A stretch of DNA of 64,000 nt from SURF-28 sp034521465 (GTDB lineage: Bacteria > Bacteroidota > Ignavibacteria > Ignavibacteriales > Melioribacteraceae). The position numbers were made by a program, and so were the translations under genes. Under the pieces are notes generated by a model that saw only the letters and a list, made by a program, of their open reading frames with translations, did not search any database and was not told the origin of the DNA. Below are positions 10,126 to 20,169 of this stretch, in pieces. Location: positions 620,001-684,000 of the forward strand of contig JAXHMN010000016.1 in the NCBI GenBank assembly GCA_034521465.1, given 5' to 3'. Position 1 is the first letter of the stretch. The number at the start of each line of letters is the position of its first letter.

Positions 10126-10153
10126 TCGCCCCTCTGAGGGCGATTTTTGTTTT
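10126..10153 (+). terminator. Terminator-like hairpin abutting rimP start
   Basis: Stem TCGCCC (10126-10131) pairs perfectly with GGGCGA (10138-10143), six-base loop, then TTTTTGTTTT leading directly into the rimP ATG at 10154. It has the form of an intrinsic terminator for the peptidase gene. The only Shine-Dalgarno-like GAGG for rimP lies in the loop and right arm of the hairpin, so it may also attenuate the rimP-nusA operon. Confidence 0.7.
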
Positions 10154-10606
10154 ATGAGTATTAATAAAAAATATATTGAGTCTGAATTTCTCGGCATCAT
10201 TGAAAATCTCGGTTTTTTCTTTATCGATTTAGTGATTAGAGGAGATAAAAGACAGCAAATTTTTGAAATTTTCATCGATAACGAAAAAGGTGTAACAACC
10301 GACGATTGTGCCGAAGTAAGCCGCGCAATTCACGAATTTTTTGATCAACACGAAGAAGACTTTTATGATTACCGTCTGGATGTTTCTTCTCCCGGCGTTG
10401 ATCGGCCGCTTAAGTATATCCAGCAGTATCATAAACACATTGGCAGAGATTTCAAAGTTAGTTATGAAACCGATAGCGGTAAAAAGAAACAAAAAGGAAA
10501 ATTGCTGAATATTGAAGGAAATAATCTTCTATTCAAATTCGGCAAAGAAGAAATTATTCTTCCTTTCGAAAAAATAATAGAAGCAAAAGTACAAATAAGT
10601 TTTTGA
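10154..10606 (+). CDS. rimP: Ribosome maturation factor RimP
   Basis: RimP assists maturation of the 30S subunit. The 150 residues show the family blocks: an N-terminal IENLGFFFIDLVIRGDKRQQIFEIFID region, DDCAEVSRAI near residue 55, and YRLDVSSPGVDRPLK (residues 75-89), the most conserved stretch. It is followed after 19 bases by nusA, the standard order, and opens the translation operon. ATG sits directly after a terminator-like hairpin and lacks a free ribosome site. Confidence 0.93.
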   Translation: MSINKKYIESEFLGIIENLGFFFIDLVIRGDKRQQIFEIFIDNEKGVTTDDCAEVSRAIHEFFDQHEEDFYDYRLDVSSPGVDRPLKYIQQYHKHIGRDFKVSYETDSGKKKQKGKLLNIEGNNLLFKFGKEEIILPFEKIIEAKVQISF

Positions 10607-10625
10607 TCACGGAGGCAAATTTAAA

Positions 10626-11873
10626 ATGAACTCAGCAATAGTTGAATCTTTCTCTGCAATGGTGAAAGAAAAAAGTGTTGATAAAGATGTTCTTGCTGGA
10701 ATTATAGAAGAAATCTTTGGATTATTAGTTAAAAAGAAATTCGGTCAGGATGCAAATTTTGATGTTGTTGCTAACATGGATAAAGGTGACATCGAAATAT
10801 TTCTTGAAAGAGAGATCGTAGAAGAAGTGGAAGATCCTTCAATTGAAATCAGCATCGATGAAGTGAATGAAAAAGGAAACGAAGACGAACTTGAAGTAGG
10901 TGATGATTATGTTGAAAAAATTCCTCTCGCAGCGTTCGGAAGAAGATTAATAAATCTTGCGAGACAATCATTGAACCAAAGAATTCGTGAAATAGAAAAA
11001 GAATTGATCCAGCGTGAATATTCCGAAATGGAAGGCGAAATTGTTGTCGGCGATATTTATCAAGTAAGAAGAAATGATGTTTTAGTAAATCACAATAAAA
11101 ACGAACTTTTACTTCCGCGTTATGAACAAATTCCGCGTGAAAAATATAGAAAAGGTGATACCGTTCGTGCAGTAATTAAGGAAGTTAAAACAACTCCGAA
11201 CGGTCCGGTTATTATTATTTCAAGAGCGGACAACACTTTCTTGCGAAGATTATTTGAAATTGAAATTCCGGAAATTTATGACGGCGTAATTGAAATAAAA
11301 GGAATTGCACGCGAACCCGGCGAAAGAGCCAAAGTAGCGGTTGAATCATCCGACCAGAGAATTGATGCTGTTGGTGCTTGTGTTGGTATGAAAGGTGTCA
11401 GAATCCATGCTATCGTAAGAGAGTTGAACAACGAAAATATTGATGTTATCAATTACTCGGATGATCCGGTTGTTTATATTCAACGTGCTCTTAGCCCTGC
11501 AAAATTAAAATCACTTGAGTTGGATGAAGATGATCAAAAATGTATTGTCACTGCTGATAGTGATCAAGTTTCGCTGATTGTCGGAAGAAACGGCGTTAAC
11601 ATTCGCCTTGCAATGAAATTAACCGGTTATGATATTGAAGTAATTAGAGAAGAAAAACCGTTTGAAGAATACGAAGGTGATTTAGAATTAATTGAACTTC
11701 GTGAAGAACTCGGAGAAGAAACTGTTGATCTGTTGATTTACAATCGTTATGATTCCGCTGTTGAAGTTCTCACTGCAGGAGTAGAAAAACTGCAGGAAAT
11801 CGAAGGGATGACGGAAGAAAGAGCTAATGAAATTATAGAAATACTAAAAAATCAATTTGAAGAGGAAGAATAA
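10626..11873 (+). CDS. nusA: Transcription termination/antitermination protein NusA
   Basis: NusA binds RNA polymerase and nascent RNA and controls pausing, termination and antitermination. The 415 residues include the N-terminal polymerase-binding domain (1-130, with an acidic insertion around residues 60-95), an S1 domain (about 135-200; GDIYQVRRNDVLV), and two KH domains (about 230-345; VGACVGMKGVRIHAI and VGRNGVNIRLAMKLTGY). A helical tail with a helix-hairpin-helix-like GVEKLQEIEGMTEERA closes it. A GGAGG ribosome site lies 10 bases before ATG. Confidence 0.95.
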   Translation: MNSAIVESFSAMVKEKSVDKDVLAGIIEEIFGLLVKKKFGQDANFDVVANMDKGDIEIFLEREIVEEVEDPSIEISIDEVNEKGNEDELEVGDDYVEKIPLAAFGRRLINLARQSLNQRIREIEKELIQREYSEMEGEIVVGDIYQVRRNDVLVNHNKNELLLPRYEQIPREKYRKGDTVRAVIKEVKTTPNGPVIIISRADNTFLRRLFEIEIPEIYDGVIEIKGIAREPGERAKVAVESSDQRIDAVGACVGMKGVRIHAIVRELNNENIDVINYSDDPVVYIQRALSPAKLKSLELDEDDQKCIVTADSDQVSLIVGRNGVNIRLAMKLTGYDIEVIREEKPFEEYEGDLELIELREELGEETVDLLIYNRYDSAVEVLTAGVEKLQEIEGMTEERANEIIEILKNQFEEEE

Positions 11874-11903
11874 GTCGTACTGACTTAATCCAGGTAATCT
11901 TTT

Positions 11904-14585
11904 ATGGCAGAAAAAACAAAAAAATTAAGAATTTACAAATTTGCATCGGAACATAACTTATCAACCGAATCGATTGTTGAATTCCTTCAGCAAAAAGGTT
12001 ATAAGGTCAAATCTCATATGTCTGTTCTTAGCGATGAGATGATTGCCGATATCCGTGAAAAATTTAAGAAAGATATTGAGACAGCAGAAAAGCACTATCG
12101 AAAAATATCCGAATTTCAGAAAAAACACGGCGGTAAAAAGGAAGCTGAAGAAGAAAAAGATCAGGAAACAACAAAAGAAGAAGTTGAAGAAGAAAGTAAA
12201 CCTGAAGAGCAAAAAGAAGAGACCGAAGTAAAAGAAAAAGAAGTTGAAGAAGAAAAAGCTGAAGAATCCGAAGAGAAAGATGATGAAATAAAAGCTAAAG
12301 ATAAAAAGGAAGAATCTGCCGAAGGTGAAATGGAAGAACCTGAAACTTCATTACACTACCAAACAGATTCAGAAAAGGAAATTTCGACTCGCAAAAAAGG
12401 TTTAACCGTTGTAGGCAAAATCGATATCGAGGATAAAAAGAAAAAATCCAAAGCTTCCAAGAAACCAAAAGAGGCAGATAAAAAAGATACCGACAAAAAA
12501 GAACCGGCAGGTAAAGAAGAAAAACCAAAACCAAAAACCGTTGAAGAACTTCAAACCGAACAACGAGAAGCTGCTAAGAAAAAGAAAAAGAAATTAAAAG
12601 CCAGAAAGAAAAAGAAAGAAGGCGAATTTGAAGATGACGGCAAAGGATCGAAGAGAAAGAAAAAATCTAAGCGTCATGATGTAGACAAAAAAGAAGTTGA
12701 AGAAGCAATTAAGCGTACGATGATGAGTATGGAGGAAACCCCTACCGGTGCACGTGCAAGTTTCAAAAAGAAAAAAAGAAAAGAAAGAGAAGAGCACGAA
12801 GAAGAACTTCAACAGCAGAGAGAACAAGAAAAATCTACTCTTCAAGTTACTGAATATATCTCCGTAAGTGAATTAGCAAACCTAATGGATGTTGAAGTAA
12901 GCGAAGTAATCCAGAAATGCATTGAAATGGGTATAATGGTTTCAATCAACCAAAGATTGGATGAAGAAACCATTGAACTTGTCGCTGATGAATTCAACTT
13001 CGATGTAAAATTTGTCGAAGAATACAAAGCAGAAGTAATTGTTGATGAAGAAGACCCTGAAGAAACATTAAAACCAAGACCGCCCGTAGTTACAATTATG
13101 GGACACGTCGATCACGGTAAAACTTCTCTGCTTGATTACATTCGTAAAGAAAACGTAGTTGCCGGTGAATCGGGCGGCATTACTCAGCATATCGGCGCTT
13201 ATCAAGTTCAGCTTGATGACGGTCGTCAATTGAGTTTTCTTGATACACCGGGTCACGAAGCGTTCACGGCAATGCGTGCTCGCGGCGCAAAGGTGACCGA
13301 TATAGTTGTGCTTATTGTTGCAGCAGATGATGCGGTGATGCCGCAAACGGTTGAAGCGATCAATCACGCACAAGCTGCCGGAGTGCCAATCGTTATCGCG
13401 ATAAATAAAGTTGATAAACCAAATTCAAATATCGATAAGATAAAACAACAGTTAGCAGATAGAAATGTTTTAGTAGAAGATTGGGGCGGAAAATATCAGT
13501 GCGTTGAAGTTTCCGCAATAACCGGTCAAAATATTGAAGAACTTTTAGAAAAAATATTACTAGAATCGGAAGTGCTTGAACTTAGAGCAAATCCCGACAG
13601 AAGAGCGAAAGGTACGGTAGTTGAGTCGCAGTTAGATAAAGGAAGAGGCGTTACTGCTACGGTACTTATTCAAAAAGGTACTATGCGGGTTGGCGATCCG
13701 TTTGTTGCCGGGAATACATATGGAAGAGTTAGAGCAATGTTTGACGAAAGAAACAAGAAAATAACCGAAGCAGGTCCTTCTGCTCCGGCGCTTGTCCTGG
13801 GTTTTGACAGCGCTCCTCAAGCGGGTGATATTTTTACTGTCGTTGAAGGTGAAAGAGAAGCTCGTGAAATCGGATTGAAAAGACAGCAGCTTAAACGAGA
13901 ACAGGATCATAGGCAGGTGAAACATATTACACTCGATGAAATTGCAAGCCAAATTAGTCAGGGTGGTTACAAAGAGTTACCGATAGTTGTAAAAGGCGAT
14001 GTTGATGGTTCGGTTGAAGCGTTATCCGATTCATTAATGAAATTATCAAATAAAGAAGTTGCGGTTAGCGTTATTCATAAAGGAGTTGGAGCAATTTCAG
14101 AAGGCGATGTACTGCTTGCGGCTGCATCTAATGCGATCATCGTTGGTTTCCACGTTCGCCCGCATTCAAATGCGCGTAAATTAGCAGAACAAGAAAAAGT
14201 CGATATCAGATTATACAACGTAATTTACGACGCAATAAATGAAGTAAAATCTGCTCTCGAAGGAATGCTTTCACCGGTAATCTCTGAAGAACTTGTTGCA
14301 ACAATTGAAGTTCGTGAGACATTCAAAGTTCCGAAAGTTGGTACAATAGCCGGCTGCTATGTTCAAGAAGGCAAAATATTGAGAAACGATAAAGTACGTT
14401 TATATAGAGACGGAATTGTAACCTACGAAGGTGAACTAGCATCACTCAAACGCTTTAAAGATGATGTTAAAGAAGTTGATGCCGGTTATGAATGCGGATT
14501 GAACATCGCAAACTTTAACGATGTGAAAGTCGGTGATATAATTGAAGGATATAAATTTGTTGAAACGAAAAAGAAATTAGAATAA
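11904..14585 (+). CDS. infB: Translation initiation factor IF-2
   Basis: IF-2 is the GTPase that brings initiator tRNA to the 30S subunit. The 893-residue protein has an IF2_N helical domain at 1-60, a very Lys/Glu-rich low-complexity linker (about 60-310), a second IF2_N-like domain (about 315-375) and the G domain: G1 GHVDHGKT at residues 400-407, DTPGHEAF, and NKVDKP. The C-terminal domains that bind fMet-tRNA are complete. Length is normal for the family. It belongs to the conserved rimP-nusA-infB-rbfA run. Confidence 0.97.
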   Translation: MAEKTKKLRIYKFASEHNLSTESIVEFLQQKGYKVKSHMSVLSDEMIADIREKFKKDIETAEKHYRKISEFQKKHGGKKEAEEEKDQETTKEEVEEESKPEEQKEETEVKEKEVEEEKAEESEEKDDEIKAKDKKEESAEGEMEEPETSLHYQTDSEKEISTRKKGLTVVGKIDIEDKKKKSKASKKPKEADKKDTDKKEPAGKEEKPKPKTVEELQTEQREAAKKKKKKLKARKKKKEGEFEDDGKGSKRKKKSKRHDVDKKEVEEAIKRTMMSMEETPTGARASFKKKKRKEREEHEEELQQQREQEKSTLQVTEYISVSELANLMDVEVSEVIQKCIEMGIMVSINQRLDEETIELVADEFNFDVKFVEEYKAEVIVDEEDPEETLKPRPPVVTIMGHVDHGKTSLLDYIRKENVVAGESGGITQHIGAYQVQLDDGRQLSFLDTPGHEAFTAMRARGAKVTDIVVLIVAADDAVMPQTVEAINHAQAAGVPIVIAINKVDKPNSNIDKIKQQLADRNVLVEDWGGKYQCVEVSAITGQNIEELLEKILLESEVLELRANPDRRAKGTVVESQLDKGRGVTATVLIQKGTMRVGDPFVAGNTYGRVRAMFDERNKKITEAGPSAPALVLGFDSAPQAGDIFTVVEGEREAREIGLKRQQLKREQDHRQVKHITLDEIASQISQGGYKELPIVVKGDVDGSVEALSDSLMKLSNKEVAVSVIHKGVGAISEGDVLLAAASNAIIVGFHVRPHSNARKLAEQEKVDIRLYNVIYDAINEVKSALEGMLSPVISEELVATIEVRETFKVPKVGTIAGCYVQEGKILRNDKVRLYRDGIVTYEGELASLKRFKDDVKEVDAGYECGLNIANFNDVKVGDIIEGYKFVETKKKLE

Positions 14586-14590
14586 TAGGT

Positions 14591-14950
14591 ATGTCACGAA
14601 GAAAAGAAAAAATTGAACATCTTATAAAAGAAGAACTCAGTTTAATATTCTTACATAAATTGCAAGACCCGGATATGGGAATGGTAACAATAACAAACGT
14701 TACTGTTTCACCCGATGTTAGTGTAGCAAAAGTTTATTTATCTATTTACGAGAAAGAGCTGAGAGAAGATACGCTCGAAAAAGTGAATGAAGCAAAAGGG
14801 TTTATCAGATCTCAATTAGCGCAAAAAGTACAATTGCGCCACACACCGGAATTGGTCTTTTATATTGATGACACACTCGATTATGTAGAAAAAATGGAAA
14901 ACTTATTTAAGAAGCTGCACGAAGAAGATGATAAGCAAAGCGACGAATGA
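14591..14950 (+). CDS. rbfA: Ribosome-binding factor A
   Basis: A 119-residue KH-like cold-shock factor that binds immature 30S subunits. Recognised by RRKEKIEHLIKEELSLIF at the N-terminus, VTITNVTVSPDVSVAKVYLS in the middle, and LRHTPELVFYIDDTLDY near the C-terminus. It starts 5 bases after infB and its 3' end overlaps truB by 23 bases, so translation is coupled. Confidence 0.94.
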   Translation: MSRRKEKIEHLIKEELSLIFLHKLQDPDMGMVTITNVTVSPDVSVAKVYLSIYEKELREDTLEKVNEAKGFIRSQLAQKVQLRHTPELVFYIDDTLDYVEKMENLFKKLHEEDDKQSDE

Positions 14951-15641
14951 TTTAGCTGCTGCTGATTTTCAAATCGGCGAAGTTTTGTTGATTGACAAAG
15001 ATTCCGGTATTAGTTCTTTTGGTATTGTTCGAAAGCTTAGAAAAATTTTGGGAGTAAAAAAAATTGGTCATGCCGGCACTTTAGACCCAAGAGCGACCGG
15101 TTTAATGATTCTCTGTACCGGGAAGAAAACCAAAGAGATCAGTAACTATCAAGATCAATTTAAGGTTTATAGTGGTGCTATTACTCTCGGTAAAAGAACT
15201 CCTTCGATGGATGCGGAAACTGAATTTACCGAAGAAAAAGATTTTTCGTATATCACCGATGCCGATATAGAAAAAGTTCGCAAAACTTTTTTGGGTAAGA
15301 TCAAACAGCTTCCGCCGATGTATTCGGCGCTAAAGCATAAAGGAAAAGCTTTATATAAGTATGCTCGTAAAGGGCAAGACGTTAAACGTGAACTAAGAGA
15401 AGTCGAGATTTACGATTTCAAAATAAATAAAATTGAGCTTCCCGATGTTTCTTTTGAATTAAAGTGTTCAAAAGGAACTTACATCCGTGTGATAGCTGAT
15501 GACTTTGGACAAAAATTAGGATGCGGTGCTTATCTGAAAAAATTGCGAAGAGAAGCAATCGGACAATATAATGTGAAAGATGCATTCACTCTAACTGAAT
15601 TTGAAAATGCGATTAACTCTACTCCGGTTGAAAAGGAATGA
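14928..15641 (+). CDS. truB: tRNA pseudouridine(55) synthase TruB
   Basis: Converts U55 of tRNA to pseudouridine. The catalytic Asp is D53 in GHAGTLDPRATG; the VDKDSGISSF-like start (LLIDKDSGISSFGIVRKLR), QLPPMYSALKHKG and SKGTYIRVIADDFG motifs follow in order. At 237 residues it lacks a C-terminal PUA extension, as many TruB proteins do. The ATG lies inside rbfA, and the stop overlaps the ribF start (ATGA). Confidence 0.94.
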   Translation: MISKATNDLAAADFQIGEVLLIDKDSGISSFGIVRKLRKILGVKKIGHAGTLDPRATGLMILCTGKKTKEISNYQDQFKVYSGAITLGKRTPSMDAETEFTEEKDFSYITDADIEKVRKTFLGKIKQLPPMYSALKHKGKALYKYARKGQDVKRELREVEIYDFKINKIELPDVSFELKCSKGTYIRVIADDFGQKLGCGAYLKKLRREAIGQYNVKDAFTLTEFENAINSTPVEKE

Positions 15642-16577
15642 AATTTTATTTTGATAAAAATGATGGTAATAAGCTTAGTAACACTTGTGTAACTATTGGA
15701 ACTTTTGATGGTCTTCATTTTAGGGCATCAAAACATATTAAATGTTCTTAAAAATATTGCAAAAGAAAAAGAGTTGAATACCACTGTTGTTTCTTTTGAC
15801 CCGCATCCTCGTAGGATTGTTAAAAAAAGCTTTGATATTAAGATATTGACGACAATTGACGAAAAAAGAAAATTTTTAGAGGAACTGGGGATTGACAATT
15901 TTTACATCATAAATTTTACCGAGGATTTTTCAAAGCAGACCTCGGAAGAGTTTGTGAAAAATTACATTGTTGATCGTTTTGATGCAAAGTATTTAGTTGT
16001 GGGTCATGATCATAAGTTTGGAAAAGACAGAGGCGGCGATACCGAGTCACTTCAAAAATTAGGAAGCGAACTTGGCTTCGGGGTAACATCTGTTGATGCA
16101 GTTGAAAATCAAGGAGAAATTATCAGCAGCACAAAAATTAGGGATGCTTTGCTCAACGGTGATGTTGAAAAGGCAAATAATTTTCTCGGAAGAAGCTATT
16201 CGTTGCAAGGTGAAGTTGTTAAGGGTGCAAGCAGGGGAAGAGTTCTTGGTTTCCCGACAGCAAACCTACAACTCGGTAATCAAAATAAACTGATTCCTCA
16301 AAATGGAGTTTACGCCGTAGGATGTTCGCTTAACGACGACCAACTTTACGGAGTTATGAATATCGGTTATAGACCGACGTTTAACGACACAAAAGAACTC
16401 GTACCGGAAGTACATATATTCAAATTCAACCGGAACATTTACGGCGATACACTAAAAATAAATTTTATTAAACGGATCAGACCTGAAAAGAAATTTGATT
16501 CAAAAGATGAGTTGATAACTCAAATTGAACTTGATAAACAAAAAGCGGCAGAAATAATGGAAGTAGAAATTAACTAA
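15638..16577 (+). CDS. ribF: Bifunctional riboflavin kinase/FAD synthetase, frameshifted
   Basis: Makes FMN from riboflavin and then FAD. The N-terminal adenylyltransferase motif reads GTFDGLH in one frame and GHQN in the next; removing one T from the run at 15718-15721 yields GTFDGLHLGHQN and a 312-residue protein of normal size. Further motifs are VVSFDPHPR, ISSTKIRDAL and the kinase-domain RGRVLGFPTANLQL. The start chosen is the ATG in the ATGA overlap with truB, giving a normal N-terminus (MKFYFDKNDG). The conserved gene order truB-ribF-rpsO supports it. Confidence 0.9.
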
Positions 16578-16632
16578 TTGATCCCGGTTCATTCTGGGGT
16601 TACATTAATAAATAAAATAACGGAGTAACAAA

Positions 16633-16902
16633 ATGTCTTTAACAAAAGAACAAAAAGCAGAACTAATTAAAAAATTTGGCAAAAATGAAAATGACAGCGG
16701 TACAACCGAAGTTCAAATTGCAATTCTAACCAAAAGAATTAACGATTTGACTCAACATTTTGGCGCACACATAAAAGACCATTCATCAAGAAGAGGATTG
16801 ATGAAAATGGTTGGTAAAAGAAGAAGATTGCTTAACTATCTTATGAAAAATGACATCGAAAGATATAGAGCTATAATAAAAGAATTGAATATTAGAAAAT
16901 AA
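16633..16902 (+). CDS. rpsO: 30S ribosomal protein S15
   Basis: Binds 16S rRNA early in 30S assembly. The 89 residues carry the S15 signature (HIKDHSSRRGLMKMVGKRRRLLNYL in pattern, residues 45-70) and the TEVQIAILTKRI block; length matches S15 exactly. ACGGAGTAAC provides a ribosome site 8 bases from ATG. The next gene, pnp, begins 9 bases later, the usual rpsO-pnp pairing. Confidence 0.97.
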   Translation: MSLTKEQKAELIKKFGKNENDSGTTEVQIAILTKRINDLTQHFGAHIKDHSSRRGLMKMVGKRRRLLNYLMKNDIERYRAIIKELNIRK

Positions 16903-16910
16903 GGAATAAC

Positions 16911-19014
16911 ATGAATTTAACAGTAAAAGAAGTAGAAGTAGGCGGACGAAAATTAACACTTGAAACCGGAAGATATGCTAAACAAGCAAATGGCTCGGTA
17001 ATGGTCCGTTACGGTGATACAATGGTTTTAGTAACTGCAGTTTCAGCAAACGAAGCCAGAGAAGACATTGGCTTTTTTCCACTTTCTGTAGATTATAGAG
17101 AAAAATCTTATGCAGCCGGTAAATTCCCCGGTGGATCTTTTAAAGAGAAGGAAGACCTACAGAAAAAGAAGTACTCAGTTCACGTTTAATTGATAGACCG
17201 ATTAGACCGCTTTTCCCGAAAGAGTTTAAGAATGAAACTCAAGTAATTGCAAACGTTTATTCTTTCGACGGGGAAAATGACGCAGACGTACTTGCTGCTG
17301 TTGGGGCATCTGCCGCACTCCATATTTCAAGAATTCCGTTTCTTGAACCGATCGGGCAAGTTAGAGTCTCAAAAGTTGATAGTGAATACATCGTAAACCC
17401 GACTATCGAACAGATCGAAAAAGTGAGCTCGAGTTAACTGTTGCCGGTACCGCAGATTCAATTGTGATGGTTGAAGGTGAAGCTACCGAAAGCTCGGAAG
17501 AAGAATTCCTCGAAGCATTAAAATATGCGCACGAAGAAATCAAAAAAATTGTTCAGATACAGCATGAGCTTAGAGAAGCCTGCGGTTTAGATAAAATGGA
17601 AGTAGAAGCGAAAGTTTACGCCGAAGGTTTAGAAGACGCAGTAAAAGAACTTGCCGAAGATAAGTATACCGAGCTCGTTTCACAATCACTGACAAAAGAT
17701 GAAAGAGACGAGAAGAATAAAGAACTTAATAATTCCGTAATGGAAGCATTAGAAGAAAAATTTCCGGAACTGGAAAGTGAAATAAAAGAAATTCTCCATG
17801 ATATAGAAAAGCGGTTAATGCGTAGAGGAATTCTTGATGGTAAACCTCGTCTTGACGGTCGCTCACTATCCGATGTTCGTCCGATTTCAATTGATCTCGG
17901 AATGCTTCCAAGGACGCACGGTTCTGCACTTTTTACGCGTGGTGAAACACAGAGTTTAACGACTCTTACGCTCGGTACAAAAGGTGATGAACAAATAATT
18001 GACGGACTGCAGGAAGAATACAAAAAAAGATTTCTGCTGCACTATAACTTCCCGCCATTTTGTGTTGGTGAAGTTGGAAGGTTTTTCGGTCCGGGCAGAA
18101 GAGAAATCGGGCACGGTAACTTAGCCGAGAGAGCTTTGCAGTTTACAGTTCCTTCAGAAGAAAAATTCCCATATATAATCAGATTAAATTCCGATATACT
18201 TGAATCAAACGGATCGTCTTCGATGGCAACGGTTTGCGCAGGTACATTGGCAATGATGGATGGCGGCGTTCCGATCAAATCAATGATCGCCGGTATTGCA
18301 ATGGGTTTAATTAAAGAAGATGAAGAATATTCAGTGCTCTCAGACATACTCGGTAATGAAGATCATCTTGGCGATATGGACTTTAAGGTTGCCGGTTCCG
18401 AAAAAGGAATAACATCAATTCAAATGGATATCAAAATTCAAGGTATTTCATTCGAAATTATGGAGAAAGCTTTAAGTCAAGCAAAAGAAGGAAGACTTCA
18501 TATTCTAAACGAAATGAAAAAAGCAATTTCGGAATCAAGAACTTCTATTTCACAATTTGCACCTACTCTTCTCTTTACAAAGATCAATCCTGAAAAGATT
18601 GGTTCGGTAATTGGACCCGGTGGAAAAGTAATTCAGAAAATCCAGAAAGAATACTCTGTAGAAATTGCAATTGAAGAAGATGGAACGGTTCATATTTCCG
18701 GGCATGATAAACAACAAGCCGAAGCAGCTCGTGAGTATATAAAGAACTTAACTCAAGAACCAGAAGTTGGAAAAATTTACGATGCAAAAGTAATCAAGAT
18801 CCAAGACTACGGCGCATTCGTTGAATTTATACCTGGTGTTCAAGGACTACTTCATATTTCCCAATTAGAAAATAAACGTGTCGATAAAGTTGAGTCGGTG
18901 ATCAAAGAAGGTGAAATGATTAAAGTAAAACTGTTGAAAGTAGAAAACGGTAAATTCAGTTTATCTCGTAAGGCAGTTTTGAACGACGATAAAAATGACG
19001 AAGAGAAAAAGTAA
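16911..19014 (+). CDS. pnp: Polyribonucleotide nucleotidyltransferase, two frameshifts
   Basis: PNPase is the phosphorolytic 3'-5' exoribonuclease of RNA decay. The restored protein has about 701 residues: two RNase PH domains, a helical linker, a KH domain (GSVIGPGGKVIQKIQ) and a C-terminal S1 domain (YDAKVIKIQDYGAFVEF). Two single A deletions, in the AAA at 17142-17144 and the A run at 17418-17422, interrupt the first RNase PH domain; inserting them recovers SRLIDRPIRPLFP and LELTVAGTADSIVMVEG. All three pieces keep full conservation, so a sequencing error is far likelier than loss. Confidence 0.93.
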
Positions 19015-19020
19015 GCAATT

Positions 19021-19056
19021 AAATGCTGAATGAAATATTCAGCATTTTTTGTTTTA
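19021..19056 (+). terminator. Rho-independent terminator after pnp
   Basis: An 11-bp perfect stem, AAATGCTGAAT (19021-19031) with ATTCAGCATTT (19037-19047), has a 5-base loop and runs into TTTTTTGTTTT. It ends the rimP-to-pnp operon and begins 7 bases after the pnp stop. Confidence 0.9.
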
Positions 19057-19076
19057 AATATGACTAAATTGATAAA

Positions 19077-20150
19077 ATGTTAATTGGTGATACAGATTTA
19101 AGCAAAAGATTAGTTGTTGCACCGATGGCGGATGTTAGCGATAGTTCTTTCAGATACATAGCTAAAAAATATGGTGCCGGTCTTACTTTTACTCAGATGG
19201 TGAGTGCCAAGGGAATCTTGGAGAACGATTTTTCTACACTTCGTTACCTTGCGTTTAGTAAAAATGAAAAACCGATCGGTGTACAACTACTCGGAAGCGA
19301 TCCGGAATTAGTCAGTGCCGCGGTTAAAGAGATAAAAAGATACAAACCGGACACAATTGACCTAAACTGCGGTTGTCCGAAAGATTCTGTTACAAAGTTT
19401 AAAATGGGCGCTTGTTTGATGAATACTCCCGCAAATGTAGGTAAATTAATTGCCGGAATGAAAAAATCCGCCGGCGATATTCCAATATCTGCAAAGTTCA
19501 GGTTGGGAGAAAATGACAAAAAAATCACTCTAATTGAAAACGCAAAAGCAGCAGAAGATAACGGCGCTTCCTTTATCATTGTTCATGCCCGCACAAAAGA
19601 TGATAAGTATGATCAATCGGCAAAGTGGGGATGGCTTGCAAAGGTCAAATCATCCGTCAACATTCCGGTAATTGGTAATGGATCAGTTTTTTATCCGGAT
19701 GATGCCGTTAGAATGAAAGAGGAAACGGGAGTCGATTCGGTTATGGTTGCAAGAGGAGCATTGGGAAATCCGTTTCTCTTTTCACGATACAATTCAATTG
19801 TTGATAACAATTATGATCCGGGCGTTCCCGGTGTAAAACTAGTAAAAGATATTCTTCTCGAACATATTGATAAACTTCAAATTGAGTATGGTTCGGTGAG
19901 ATCACTTAACTATATTAAAAAGAACACAATTTGGTACTTTAGGGATTTCACCGGAATAAGTAATTTTATTGAAAAAATTATGGCTGCTCGTTCCATTGAG
20001 CAAATAAAAGAATTGATCGAAGTACATTCCGAAAAAATAAAGAATGGTGATTATCCTATAGAAGATTTAGATATAATAAAACAAAAATTTAAAATGAAAG
20101 TTCTCTTCTGGTTAGTAAAAAAACCTGTCTTTACAGAGAACTTTGGTTAA
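19077..20150 (+). CDS. tRNA-dihydrouridine synthase
   Basis: An FMN enzyme that reduces uridines in the tRNA D-loop. The start MLIGDTDLSKRLVVAPMADVSD has the family VLAPMAGVTD-like motif; the catalytic Cys is C113 in KFKMGACLM after the signature DLNCGCP; VIGNGSVFYPDDA and VMVARGALGNPFLF form the phosphate-binding end of the barrel. At 357 residues it is slightly longer than most DusB proteins, through the C-terminal helical domain. Which Dus subfamily it belongs to is not certain. Confidence 0.92.
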   Translation: MLIGDTDLSKRLVVAPMADVSDSSFRYIAKKYGAGLTFTQMVSAKGILENDFSTLRYLAFSKNEKPIGVQLLGSDPELVSAAVKEIKRYKPDTIDLNCGCPKDSVTKFKMGACLMNTPANVGKLIAGMKKSAGDIPISAKFRLGENDKKITLIENAKAAEDNGASFIIVHARTKDDKYDQSAKWGWLAKVKSSVNIPVIGNGSVFYPDDAVRMKEETGVDSVMVARGALGNPFLFSRYNSIVDNNYDPGVPGVKLVKDILLEHIDKLQIEYGSVRSLNYIKKNTIWYFRDFTGISNFIEKIMAARSIEQIKELIEVHSEKIKNGDYPIEDLDIIKQKFKMKVLFWLVKKPVFTENFG

Positions 20151-20169
20151 AGAAAGCTTTGAGAAATAA

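Noticed and set aside
12594..12845. Phe/Leu-rich minus-strand reading frames across infB
   Set aside because: They are mirror images of the Lys/Glu-rich linker of IF-2: AAG/AAA/GAA codons read backwards as Phe, Leu and Ser. They have no ribosome site or homologous motif.
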